Positions 1 to 9,850 of a DNA stretch of 64,000 nucleotides are shown here, in pieces; within the stretch, counting starts at the first letter, position 1; the number at the start of each line of letters is the position of its first letter. Made by a program: the position numbers and the translations under genes. This DNA comes from Margaritispora aquatica (taxonomy: Eukaryota; Ascomycota; Leotiomycetes; Helotiales; Discinellaceae), in NCBI GenBank assembly GCA_007644065.1, contig VJWN01000001.1, positions 76,340-140,339 on the forward strand, given 5' to 3'. The notes under the pieces were generated by a model. That model was not told where the DNA came from and made no database searches. It saw only the letters and a program-made list of their open reading frames with translations.

Positions 1-463
1 TAAGTGCACGGCCACAGGAGGTGGCTGTGCGTTACCCATTCGTCGTTGTATATTGATTGCTGACAAGCGACCGGGGAGATTTTCAGAGTTCATGCGTGAG
101 CGTGCTCAAGAAACAATGTCTTAGAATTGGAGATCATACGCGTTTGTGGTGTTGCATTGTCGGTTCGGAAATGAAATGGTATGCCTCAAAGTTGGAAACA
201 ACTACATTCGAGTGATGCACTTTGGTACCAACCGAGAATTATTAGATCTTGAGAATGAAAGTGATGTAGAAATTTTCATGATTCATTGTGCTATGCACCT
301 AGGTATCTTGTATAATCCAAACTCCGTCTATCCAAGGTCATCCCAAACTCCCAATTCCCGGCCCCTCGCCTGACCATTTGTATCTTCCACCACTCCATTC
401 TGCCACCCAACCCATATGTATATTTGAAAGACATTAAACAGTAAATCATCAAATGGATGCCCA
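1..463. other. Left-edge non-coding stretch
   Basis: No convincing gene is seen. A 75-codon plus-strand frame at 146-373 shows no recognisable domain and may be chance. The stretch contains the 3' flank of the mannanase-like gene that ends at 464. Confidence 0.4.
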
Positions 464-1704
464 TTACTTAGTCACACAAGCAGCACCAACAATAGCATCC
501 AACGCTGAACTCTGCGTCTGAACTGTCACCGTTCCAGTAGGACCTGACCACACAAGTCCCAACTGATTATTGATTTGATCGCTAGCCCAAATAGAATTTG
601 CATTCGTCGTCAAGAAATTCTTGTAAAGTGTTGCAGTCTCAGCTGGTAGTACAACACCCCTCTGATACAGGAACTGAATGTTTCGTCCAAAGACGCCCTT
701 GAACTGTTCCATGTCGCCGTTGCAAGAGCTGGGCTCGCATGGCTCGTGTAAGATGCCGTTGGCATCTGTGAGTTTCTTTATCGCTGCTGTTGCGATTGTG
801 TTGGCTAGGACGTTGTACTTGCTGTCACCGCTTGACCAGGTGAGCTCAGCAAGGCCGGAAAGAATTATCCCTTGGTTGTAGGAAAAGACGTAATTGCCGT
901 CGTTTTTGCATGTGGTCAGATCAAGACCATTGTTGATTACATTTTCTGAATTAATTAAGCCGGAGTTGATGAACCATGTGTAAGCTTTGATGGCCTCGTT
1001 GTAATAATATCCTTGGGATGGAGTGGCTGGACGACGGTTCGCCAGTTTAGCAGCAGTGGTCAAATAGAGCTCATTCTCCACTGCGCCAACTTGTGTATGT
1101 GCTTTGTCCCACCTGTTTAAATGTCAGTTTGGGTCAGGCTTTAGGGAGGTTGTTATGTGATAGGGGTCAGGGGTGCAGAATTAGAAACATACCATAAGCC
1201 GCCGCAAGGACTACTTCCCCAAGCATTTTTGGAGTCCTCAAAAATTGTTGCAGCAGTGTCTAGATACTTAGAGTCGCCAGTAGCATCGTAAGCTTTGATC
1301 CAAGCTAAAGCCCACCAGAGCTCGTCGTCGTAAAAGCCGTTCAGGAAACCGGGAAAAGTTTTTGGTGCCTGTGAAAGTGTAGTTGGAAAGACTAGATCTG
1401 TAATTGCCTTTCCCTGTGATGGGAAATATTCCTGAAAGTCGGCCAACATAGTAATAACATTGGCTGAGGGCCACCAGTAATGATTGTAGAGTCCATCTGC
1501 CGCGGACCACCACGTCTGTAACTGATTGATTCCAGCAACGGCATAAGTAAGGTAGTCTTGAGCAGTTGCTCGTTTGCCTAGCCTGGATCCGATCTGGTGC
1601 TTTTCAGGAGTTGGAGCGGCTTCTGGAGCCGGGTGAGGAAGAGCTGATGATAATGTAGCAACAATAGAGAATAGAGCGAATACTCGCATCGAGGAAGAGA
1701 ACAT
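464..1704 (-). CDS. Secreted GH76 alpha-1,6-mannanase-like glycosidase
   Basis: Exons are 1193-1704 and 464-1112, with an 80-bp intron (GTATGT...AAACAG). The joined frame is continuous and encodes 386 aa. The intron interrupts GGLW, and splicing gives GGLWWDKAHTQVGAVENE, a typical GH76 stretch. The start is placed at 1704 (MFSSSMRVFAL); an in-frame ATG at 1689 would serve equally. An N-terminal hydrophobic signal peptide is followed by a Pro/Ala-rich segment and LGKR (residues ~43-46), a Kex2-like cleavage site, so a short propeptide is likely. The Asp-Asp pair in NGFYDDELWW (residues ~126-127) matches the catalytic pair of the family. GH76 enzymes hydrolyse alpha-1,6-mannan backbones; the fungal Dfg5/Dcw1 branch acts in GPI-glycan cross-linking to the wall. 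No C-terminal GPI signal is seen (the protein ends IVGAACVTK), so a secreted soluble enzyme is more likely. Confidence 0.9.
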
Positions 1705-1874
1705 GATTACCACGTGATGATACGGTATGTCAAACTCAGAACAAAACGGAACAATAAACAGAAGACGCAAAGTTTCGCGTTGATTTTGACAGGAGGCACA
1801 CCTTCATGCTTTATATCGACTTGCAATCGAATGCATTCCTACATCATCTGCATAGCATTACAGAAAGGAAATTC

Positions 1875-2457
1875 TTACCAAAGCCAAGGTCTATGTGCCC
1901 AACTCAGGAGATGCATTCTGATATCCTCATTGGCCATATCGTCCCCAAGGACTCCGGTTTTGCATTGTCCCAAAACCTCTTACCCATGCTGTTGACAATA
2001 TCCTCGTCGACGATCAAGGGAGTACCGACTGCCAGCGCGACGCCTGGACCTAAAGCTGGTCGGTTCACGCATGAGATGTTCATCTCAAGTGTGCCCTGAG
2101 CTAGGGCTGTTCATCATCATGAAGAAGAAACCCCCACTCTATTGGCTCAAACGGGATGTTGAGCCTTGAGGTGATGATCCTGAATTTCCATGGAAGATGT
2201 CTGGATTGAGATCGACGTGTTCCTGCAGGATGACAGCCATGGCACTCCTTGTCAATTCCAACGTCAGTCGTCGACATGATGTTGATATTGCTGTCAATTG
2301 GTAAGGGCATCAAGTCCGACCACAAAAGCAATCGTTCAACCCATTCGAAAGAGAATTTGATCTCAGGCCGCTGGGAGTGGATGTTTGCAACGTGGTACCT
2401 CGCAATTGCTTCCAACTAGTGGCCATAAAGATGTTCTATAGGTCTCTTTTGAGATTG
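1875..2457 (-). pseudogene. Broken gene remnant of unknown family
   Basis: Three protein-like segments in different minus-strand frames line up in order. The first starts after a good acceptor (TTTACAG) at 2457, reads QSQKRPIEHLYGH, hits an in-frame TAG at 2416-2418, and continues in the same frame with LEAIARYHVANIHS to DKECHG. A shifted frame follows around 2250-2150 (MAVILQEHVDLNPDIFHG). A third frame covers 2099-1875 (GTLEMNISCVNRPALGPG to HRPWLW, stop at 1875-1877). No intron I can propose joins segments two and three in phase. The TAG could come from CAG by a C-to-T change. I do not recognise the family. The stretch 2458-2945 upstream has several GTAAG-like donors and may hold lost 5' exons. 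Confidence 0.4.
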
Positions 2458-2945
2458 CTGTAAATCTGAAACGCGACTGCGGGACGGCTTGGAGGAAAGG
2501 CTTACCATAGAGATCCTAGTTCATATCCTGCTCTCTAAGACAAGGCTGAGGTTGGTAACTGAAATAGATCTCACCATAATCTGAAGTTGTCATGATGAGA
2601 TTTTGAGTCGAAGATTGAGAAGATGAGAGGTGAAAATAAACTTCGAGTTCTGTGACACTCGAATAACGCCAGAGTCACGGACTTACCGTATGCGGAAGTG
2701 CAATCATGTTCGCTTATTCTTATCTGAGAGCTACTGCAAAATAAACTTACACAATCCCACTCTCTGTTCTGTGCCACATCACAACATCAATAGGATTTAG
2801 TTCTCACTCCTTCGACCTCGTCAGGTCATTTTCCGAACCCTCATTCTGAACCCCACGTGCTATCCTCGACGCCACACTCAAATCCAAGTCATCACAACCT
2901 TAAACCAATCATACTTTTTCGCTCGCTTGACTCATCCCACCCAAC

Positions 2946-3899
2946 ATGGCGCTCCCCAATGGCACAACACCCCGGACGGGTCAGACTCTGTCGATCATAG
3001 GCTGCGGTATGTGAAGATTCGGCTTCTTTCAGAAGTTCACCTACTGATAGAAGCTAGGAACGATGGCATCGGCAATTGTGTCCGCAGTGCTTGACTCATG
3101 CGCCGCAACTCAAGCTGCAGGAGAAGAACCAAGATTCACTCGCTTCATCGCGACTTGCAACAGCACAGGCACGGCGAAGGGACTTGAGTCTCGATTTGCA
3201 ACGTACTCGGATCGCTTCACCGTGATGAAAGGTGAGAACATCAAAGCTATGCAGGAAGGAGATATCATCTTGTTAGCGTTCAAGCCGTACATGATTGATC
3301 TTGTTCTCAAACATGACGGTGTTCGCGAGGCTCTGGCAGGGAAACTTATCTTGAGCGTGCTGGCTGGATCGCCCGTCGAGAAAATTGAGGGTGCGATATT
3401 CGCGCATGGATCGCCAGTACCGGGCGAGTTGCCGTTTTATATCAAGCGAGCGATGATGAATCTAGCAGCTGAGTATCGAGAGAGTATCACGGTCATCGAG
3501 ACGACAGATATGCCTGCTGCATACGAAGAGCTAAGTGACTGGATCTTTTCGCAAATCGGGAAAACCGCATCCATTGCTCCAGATCTGTATGATGCTGGTG
3601 GCGTACTGGCAGGCGCATCGGGCGCTTTGTTGTCCGTTGCATTTGATGGCATGCTGGATGCGGCGGTATCGCAAGGATTGAAGCGAGCAGACGCGAAGAA
3701 GATTCTGACGCAGTCTTTGGTGTCACTGGCCAAGCTGCTGGAGAATGAACATCCGGCTGTATTAAGGGAGAGCGTCTCGAGTCCTAAGGGAACCACGATT
3801 GCAGGTTTGTTGTCTTTAGAGGAGGATAGAGCTAGATATGCGTATACAAGGGCGACGAATGCAAGTGCGGAGAGGAGTAAGGAGATTGCGAGGGGTTGA
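2946..3899 (+). CDS. Pyrroline-5-carboxylate reductase (proline biosynthesis)
   Basis: Exons are 2946-3006 and 3058-3899, with a 51-bp intron (GTATGT...GCTAG). The product is 300 aa. The splice restores the dinucleotide-binding loop IIGCGTMASAIVSAV near the N terminus, the Rossmann GxGxM of P5C reductases. The C-terminal part carries the family signature around RESVSSPKGTTIAGLL, which helps form the catalytic dimer. The enzyme reduces 1-pyrroline-5-carboxylate to L-proline with NAD(P)H in the cytosol. Length is normal for the family. Fungi often have more than one P5CR-like gene, so whether this is the main PRO3 orthologue cannot be decided here. The start is firm because exon 1 is short and the next ATG (3063) lies inside the cofactor loop. 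Confidence 0.93.
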
Positions 3900-4350
3900 T
3901 CTTGGGGTCGACAAAATATATCGCGTTAGAAATGAGCATAGATAGATAGATAGCTCTGTATTCAGATGTCCTCCTCCAGACTTGCCCACCTCAATCCCGC
4001 CTACGTGCAAATGAAATCTGTCTCGTATCCCGGGATACTTTTTGGAATTTGTGGTCATCTACTAACCGTAACCCAGCAAGACACAGCTCTCAACTCAACG
4101 GGACCAAGACCTCACAATCCTTTCACACTCACAACTCCCATCAAGCATATCCATAGAGGTAATTGCATAGAATCTTGATGATCCATTTCATTCTGCGAGC
4201 ACCGTCAAGATGGTTGACTTTCGTCCTATGTTGAAGGATCTGGAGGGCATGGTGGGGTAATCCACTTCACGACCCCACCGGTAATTCCTCGGCAATCATC
4301 ATTTTCAACAATATTTACTGTCATTAAGCTTCGGCAGGCATGAACCAACA
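3900..4350. other. Intergenic between P5CR and tRNA-Ser
   Basis: This holds the 3' flank of the P5CR gene, with a short GATA-type repeat near 3940-3951 (AGATAGATAGATAG), and the 5' flank of the tRNA. No gene is supported. Confidence 0.4.
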
Positions 4351-4453
4351 GGCACTTTGGCGGAGTGGTTAACGCGATGCCCTGCTATTGATTCCCATCA
4401 AAGCATGTCAGGCATTTCCTTCGGGAGCGAGTGTTCGAATCACTCAGGTGTCG
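4351..4453 (+). tRNA. tRNA-Ser(GCT) with anticodon-loop intron
   Basis: The cloverleaf folds fully. Acceptor GGCACTT pairs with AGGTGTC (two G-U pairs), with discriminator G. The D arm is GCG/CGC. The anticodon stem is ATGCC (4377-4381) with GGCAT (4411-4415). The T arm is GAGTG/CACTC around TTCGAAT. A long class II variable arm (TCC-TTCG-GGA) identifies a serine-type tRNA. The anticodon GCT is at 4384-4386 and reads AGC/AGU. An intron of about 22 nt lies at 4388-4409, directly after position 37, the canonical place for nuclear tRNA introns. Confidence 0.93.
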
Positions 4454-4458
4454 AATTG

Positions 4459-4463
4459 TTTTT
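4459..4463 (+). terminator. RNA polymerase III T-run terminator
   Basis: A run of five T begins six bases after the tRNA discriminator base, as expected for a Pol III terminator. Confidence 0.8.
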
Positions 4464-4937
4464 GCTTTTCCTACTTTTGAAGGATTTCGATGGTACGAGT
4501 GAGTGGTGATGCACGATTGTCTGCTTTTTTGCAGTGATGGAGGGGTCCTTCTTGCCTTTGTAGATTTCGTTTCTTGGTGTTTGGTCAGCTCACTTGCTAC
4601 GACAGACTATCTTAGCTCAGGATGAATGAACATTTCTGTGCTTTTTGACTGAACAACAAGTGTCTTCTCAAACTTTCGCTTGTTCAGAGGTATCCACACT
4701 GGGAAAAAGAGAAGGATAGGATGTTCAATATCGCTATTTTCGAAACAGCTATATGCCATTAAGATTTGAAATTCAAGTTTCTCATTCAGTTCCACCAATC
4801 TCACCCTACACATCCAATTCCGTATTTCATCTCATGTCACGTTGTTTCATTCGAACCCAACTGAAGCTCCATGGATACTCAATCCCCGACCTCACTCAAA
4901 TCTCATATAAGTCATCGCCTATCTTCGCATCATGCCA
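4464..4937. other. Intergenic, no gene seen
   Basis: This lies between the tRNA terminator and the 3' end of the minus-strand 8-Cys gene. Short frames on both strands have no protein-like features. Confidence 0.4.
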
Positions 4938-5426
4938 TCACCCCGTATACCATGTGTCGTCATAACAAACGATTGTCGCAACCCAATTATTCCCTTGACA
5001 CTCTAATGCTGGACAAGATGCGAGAATAGTCCACGAAGGTGCACTGACACAGACTTTATGTAGTCCATTGAGGTACAAATTGCCTCCATATGACGTTGGG
5101 CAAAAAGCCCAAGTGTTTCCTAGGCCAACATAGTCGCCGTACTGACAGCTACCTATTGAGGTACCATCGCCAGTTGCCCCTGCTTCCCATTTTCCTAGAT
5201 CTGCAGCGCAGTATTGCTCCTGCCCATCAGCAGGAAGTCCAGGTTGGTGAGACCATAGTTCGTAATCGTAGTAAGAGTTGCAAATTGGTCCTTTGTTGCT
5301 GTCTCTCCCTCCATACGTATTGAAGCTGTATTTGAGAATGAAAAAAATGCCATAGATCTGATCTACGAGGGTAGAGAGGACCAGTGTGAGAATGAGGAGA
5401 CCGTGGAAGATCTGATTTTCGAACAT
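4938..5426 (-). CDS. Small secreted 8-cysteine protein, copy 1
   Basis: A single exon encodes 162 aa. It has a hydrophobic N terminus (about residues 8-27) and then a mature part with eight cysteines (ICNS, YCAAD, SCQYGD, FCPTS, VCVSA, SCPAL, ECQGN, VCYDD), which suggests four disulfides. The protein ends CYDDTWYTG. Its paralog at 7001-7483 shares all eight cysteines and motifs such as YGGRD, GDGTSIG, CQYGDY, GLGN.WAFCPT, GGNLYLNG.HKVC and CYDDTWY. I do not recognise the family. Size, signal peptide and cysteine spacing suit an extracellular, possibly effector-like or antimicrobial role, but that is inference. The two genes share a promoter element. Confidence 0.8.
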   Translation of the reverse strand: MFENQIFHGLLILTLVLSTLVDQIYGIFFILKYSFNTYGGRDSNKGPICNSYYDYELWSHQPGLPADGQEQYCAADLGKWEAGATGDGTSIGSCQYGDYVGLGNTWAFCPTSYGGNLYLNGLHKVCVSAPSWTILASCPALECQGNNWVATIVCYDDTWYTG

Positions 5427-7000
5427 ATTGGCTCGTAGGAAAGCTTATATTCTTGTTTGGCTCTTCGGTGAGAAGATGCAGTGAAATTGTGTCCACTGCA
5501 GAAGCTTGCAGACAGGAAGCACTCGACCATGGCCATTCTTATACATTGCACTTTGGGAATACTGCAAGCCTGGTAAACATTAATATTAGCAAATATACAC
5601 AGGCCATCTGTGTGTTGTGTGGTCTGCTGAACACGAAATCGTTCTATCCACAGCTTCAGTCAAGGTTCTTGTGAATGTGGTGCAGGCATTGGAGCAATAG
5701 GGTCGTATTTAAAGTGGTAGTTGGAGCAACGTGCTTCGGTTGATATACCCCCTGCCCATTGAGCCTTGTGTGCTAATGCAGCATGACGACCAGGTCAAGG
5801 GAGTGCATTGATTGCACGAGAGAAGGGATGCATTGCTGCGCCGCTGTCTATCGAAATTTATGATGAGTTTTTGCTCCAAGTCACGAAATGAGCTTCCATA
5901 CTTCAGAAAACGTGGGTACACCCCTTAGTCGCTTAATTGGCAGAGATATCCGCACTATGAGAATGCATCTTGCGCTGTATAATCATCATTTCTGACTCGG
6001 CTTCCATGATGCATTGAATTCACAATGATCGTTAGTCGTTGGCCAAGAGGTGAATTAGAACATTGGGGGTCGATACAAGTCGACGATGTTTAATTCCAGA
6101 AGTCGACAATGTAAGACAATGGAAGACAAGTTTTCTCTCTGGCAGAAACGCCAAAGCGTCCCAGGCCAAACTTAACTCAGGCACCGAGGTCTTGGCATTT
6201 TCTATACTGCTCGACTTCGTAATTCCTCGATAACTTCTAGCTACATAGCACACATCTCGTTCACGACACCGTGCGATCCTAACTCCATGTCTCTTACTAG
6301 CAGATGGTAATTACTTGCGTGCAACACTATGACTACGAATATTCTTCTGTTTCATACTGCTTCCTCACCAATCGAAGTTAGCCCACCCCGTGAGAATTTT
6401 CCTATGAAGGCGAGATGACTGCTCCGTACACTGGATTTTCAGATGTGGTGCTGGACAGGTACTGTAGAGCGGATGGAAGAAAGAAGCCTTGGTCAACCCT
6501 TCATGTTGAAACAGTGAGTAAGTACCTAGTAACGGATTGATTGGTGTCATAGCAGCTAAGCGAATATGGTTGACATGACCGAGATGATCGTCACTTGAGT
6601 CAAGGAAATTTTGTTGTGGTGTTATGAGAATAGTGCGCATTGTGATACAATTTTCTGCCATTTGACTATTCACTAAGCATTACCATCTGTTGAAGAACGC
6701 ATACTTTGCATGTATAGGGGTACTCCAACAAAGCTCAAAGGTGTAGAAACCTTTCAATCTTCTTTGAGGAGCAGCTATGTCTGCACCAGGCACCCAATTA
6801 CGGTTGTTGAGTCTCAACTCCCTCCCACCACAGTCCGAGGCGAGTCTCCTTGCTGATACAATTCCCGATTGCACCTCGGGTTGTATTGTGTCTCCTAATT
6901 CCCTAATCGAAATCCTCCTGGATATTCACTCCTTGCTTCCAACACATACCACGGTATGCCATTGACTCTCCTCTCCTATCCTCATCTCGCGTTATACACC
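5427..7000. other. Spacer between the 8-Cys paralogs, partly duplicated
   Basis: No gene is supported. Two stretches resemble sequences about 2-2.5 kb further right: 5648-5690 (CACAGCTTCAGTCAAGGTTC) resembles 7696-7735, and 6361-6427 (ATCGAAGTTAG...ATGACTGCTCCGT) resembles 8851-8915. These mark a diverged segmental duplication that carried the 8-Cys gene. Confidence 0.5.
5533..5543 (-). promoter_or_regulatory. Conserved TATA-like element, copy 1
   Basis: On the minus strand this reads TATAAGAATGG, 107 bp or so upstream of the ATG at 5426. The identical 11-mer sits about 88 bp upstream of the paralog's ATG (7571-7581). Conservation within otherwise diverged flanks supports a core promoter role. 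Confidence 0.55.
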
Positions 7001-7483
7001 CTAATACCATGTATCATCATAGCAAACAATCTTGTACGTCCACGTTGGTCCTTGACAGAGAAGCCCTACACAAGCGCCAATAAACGACCAATCAGGCATT
7101 TTAGCACACACTTTGTGTTGTCCATTTAGGTACAAGTTGCCTCCCCAATCTGTGGGACAAAATGCCCATACGTTTCCAAGCCCCTGATAATCCCCATACT
7201 GACAATTTCCTATTGATGTCCCATCACCATCTGCGAATGCTTCGTATTTGCCTAGGTCTCCCCCACAGTCTTGTTCATCGCCATTGTTGGGAAGTCCAGG
7301 GTCATGGGACCGTATTTCGTAGTTATAGTAGTAGTAACATTTTGGTGTAAACTCGTCTCTCCCTCCGTATATCCACCATTCGGCTTTGAGAATGTAGAAT
7401 ATGGCCTGCGATTGATGCACGAAAAGGGACAAGATGAAAGTGAAGACGAGCAGGACACGCCAGATTTGACGCTCCAACATCAT
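7001..7483 (-). CDS. Small secreted 8-cysteine protein, copy 2
   Basis: A single exon encodes 160 aa. An N-terminal hydrophobic segment of about 20 residues acts as the likely signal peptide. The mature part has the same eight cysteines as copy 1 (PKCYY, QDCGG, NCQYGD, FCPTD, VCAKM, ACVGL, LCQGP, VCYDD) and ends in CYDDTWY. The region before the second cysteine is more aromatic (YYYYNYE). The gene lies in tandem with copy 1 in the same orientation, about 2.06 kb apart start to start. The function is unknown. A small disulfide-rich extracellular protein is as far as the sequence goes. Confidence 0.8.
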   Translation of the reverse strand: MMLERQIWRVLLVFTFILSLFVHQSQAIFYILKAEWWIYGGRDEFTPKCYYYYNYEIRSHDPGLPNNGDEQDCGGDLGKYEAFADGDGTSIGNCQYGDYQGLGNVWAFCPTDWGGNLYLNGQHKVCAKMPDWSFIGACVGLLCQGPTWTYKIVCYDDTWY

Positions 7484-7570
7484 GACAGGTGGGCGAATCG
7501 TCGGTGGGAATGTAGAATGTCTGTTTCTTGTCGCAGTTGTGTTCTGATAGGTGCCACATAGGATTTTCGC

Positions 7571-7581
7571 CCATTCTTATA
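7571..7581 (-). promoter_or_regulatory. Conserved TATA-like element, copy 2
   Basis: This is TATAAGAATGG on the minus strand, identical to the element upstream of the first paralog. Confidence 0.55.
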
Positions 7582-9850
7582 TTCCAATTCGGCCGGTTCT
7601 AGTGTGGCAGCAAGCAGCCCGAAGAAAATCACATCAGCTCATAGTTAGATGAAATAGTGGCATTAGTATGGTCTGATTGGGGTCAATTTCTCAACCAACA
7701 GCTTCAGACTAGGTTCTGCAAATTGCGAGCCACCATTACAGCGACAGAGTCGCATTGAAAATTGCAGCTGAAGCACAATGCGCTCTGGTTGGCATGCACC
7801 CATATGTGTGTATGCATGTCTATCATGCAAGACAGACAGTTTAAGCACTGCTTTCCTCAAGAAGACATGGCAGATAGTAAGCTGAATAGATAGGTACAGA
7901 GTAGCAGTGATGCTGGAGGAGCTTCGAAGTTCGAGCGAATTGCAATCCTGCGATGCCTCACCCCAGACGTGTTGGACCCAAAGGAGTATTGCGAAAAGCC
8001 AATCAGGGGAGAGATGAAAATTCTGATCCAATATCAGATGCCATAACGCCTTAACAGCGAACAGTTGTTGAGACACGATCCCCATGCTGTACCTAGAATC
8101 TCATCCGCGTCTGCTCACTCGGGAAGGCTGCGCCATTGTTGAGGTGTCGTCTAATGAGTAGCGTGTTAGGTATTAAAGTTTGATCGAAGTTCATGTTGCA
8201 CTTGATGTTGAAGAGAACTGAGAGCCAAGAGTCAAGGGCCAAGAGATGGTGGAACACAAGACAGGACAAGCTTTCTCTTCCCGAGCCTACCGTAAAGCAT
8301 CTCCATACCCTCATAAGCATGGAAAAGCCTAACTACCTAGGTCAAGCTTTTGATAGATATTTGCAAACCGGGAGGCTTTTGGCAGATTACCTTTGGTAGG
8401 CATTTGGTGATTGGTGATTGGTGTTTGGCGTTTGGGACAGCAATATAAATCCATCGAGCAGATCGAGTTCTGATTTTCTCGTTTCTATGCTATGCTACCG
8501 AGGGGCACAAATACATATAGGAGGCATGGAGAATTTAAGATAAAGCTTTCTACGACCGCAATCAAAACTACCCCAAAAGCGGCTTAAAGGTACGAGTATA
8601 TAAGGTAGGTAAGGTAGATGATTTTGACCTTGCCCAAGGCACCTTATCTTACGCAGTAAGTGATACCTTAAATAGGCCATGAATTTGGACGGTATTGTAC
8701 TGATCTTTGATCGCACCATATAAACATCTATCACATATACAACCTGAGCCTTAACATTTCCTTCTAAAGATGAAAATGTCAGAGTAGAACTATACGTTCA
8801 TATACTGTCCATTCAGCCCTTTAGACCATTATTATCATTCACGTATGACCTTCTCACGGATCGAAGTTGACCCTCTCCGTCAGGATTTTCCGGTCGTCGC
8901 GGAATGACTGTTCCGTCGCCTGTTCAGTTCAATTCCATTCCAGTTCCAATCAGTTCATCAAAGACATGACATCTGCGCCAGTGTGGCACAGTCCTTTAGA
9001 GGCTCGTTGGTATCCAATCACAATCAGATCAGGAGATGAATTTGCGACAGTATTATTGATGCATACAGCCTGTTCGGTTCAATACCGAGCGAGAAGCAGA
9101 TCAAGCAAATGGAAATGATGCGGTTGAGCCCATCCTCACTGGTCATGTGCCTCGTATATCAAAGGGCGAGAACCATATCACCCAATGTCTTCCAATCATC
9201 TAGCCATCTTTCTCACCGTTGAAGTGGCACGAGTGGGCAATAATAAATCAATATACCCGCCCGTTCTTCCAGAACAAGGATTCTCACCACTTTTTCCGAA
9301 TGATCGCCCTCCTGCAGGCCACTTTATCCGACAACTTTATCCAGAATTCCTGTGATTGGGCATTTGAACTCTTGGAAATACCATTTTATCCGGTCTCCAT
9401 CAGCTTTCATCGCCATGAACTGTTCCAACAAAGAGTTCTCACCAAACACTACGCATTGGCACTGCATCAAACCTTGCTCGCCTTTCACATTGGTTCTAGG
9501 CTCGTGGTATGGATGTATAAAGTCCACCAATGAGTTCTTGAAATGCAAGTTATCCTTGATATATCACCCTGGAGTCCCCATTCTTCTGAGCTCTTGTGGG
9601 GTAGCTTCTGGGGAAATGATGCGGGGTGGTTGCTCGTGAGAAAGCTATAGACGGCTCGTGGACCGAAATCCCATGGCCAGTGTTTCGTTGTGCATCTTGA
9701 TGAGATCTTGGAGAGCTAGTTGGATAAAGTCTCGCTGGTTTGCTGTTCCTGCCCGTCTCCGAGTTTTCGATTCCCACATCATCCAGCAGTCGACTGCTTT
9801 TCTATACCTCACCAGCTTCTTGTGCTTGAAAAACGGCACACCTAAGCATC
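7582..9850. other. Long intergenic region upstream of MFS transporter
   Basis: About 2.3 kb without a supportable gene. It contains the right-hand arms of the segmental duplication (7696-7735 and 8851-8915) and an AT-rich, TAAGGTA-rich stretch around 8590-8660. Short frames on both strands lack domain or splice evidence. Part of it is the promoter of the plus-strand transporter. Confidence 0.4.

Noticed and set aside
8867..9533. Plus-strand frames upstream of the MFS transporter as small genes
   Set aside because: The first overlaps a duplicated non-coding block, and neither shows a domain, leader or conserved motif.
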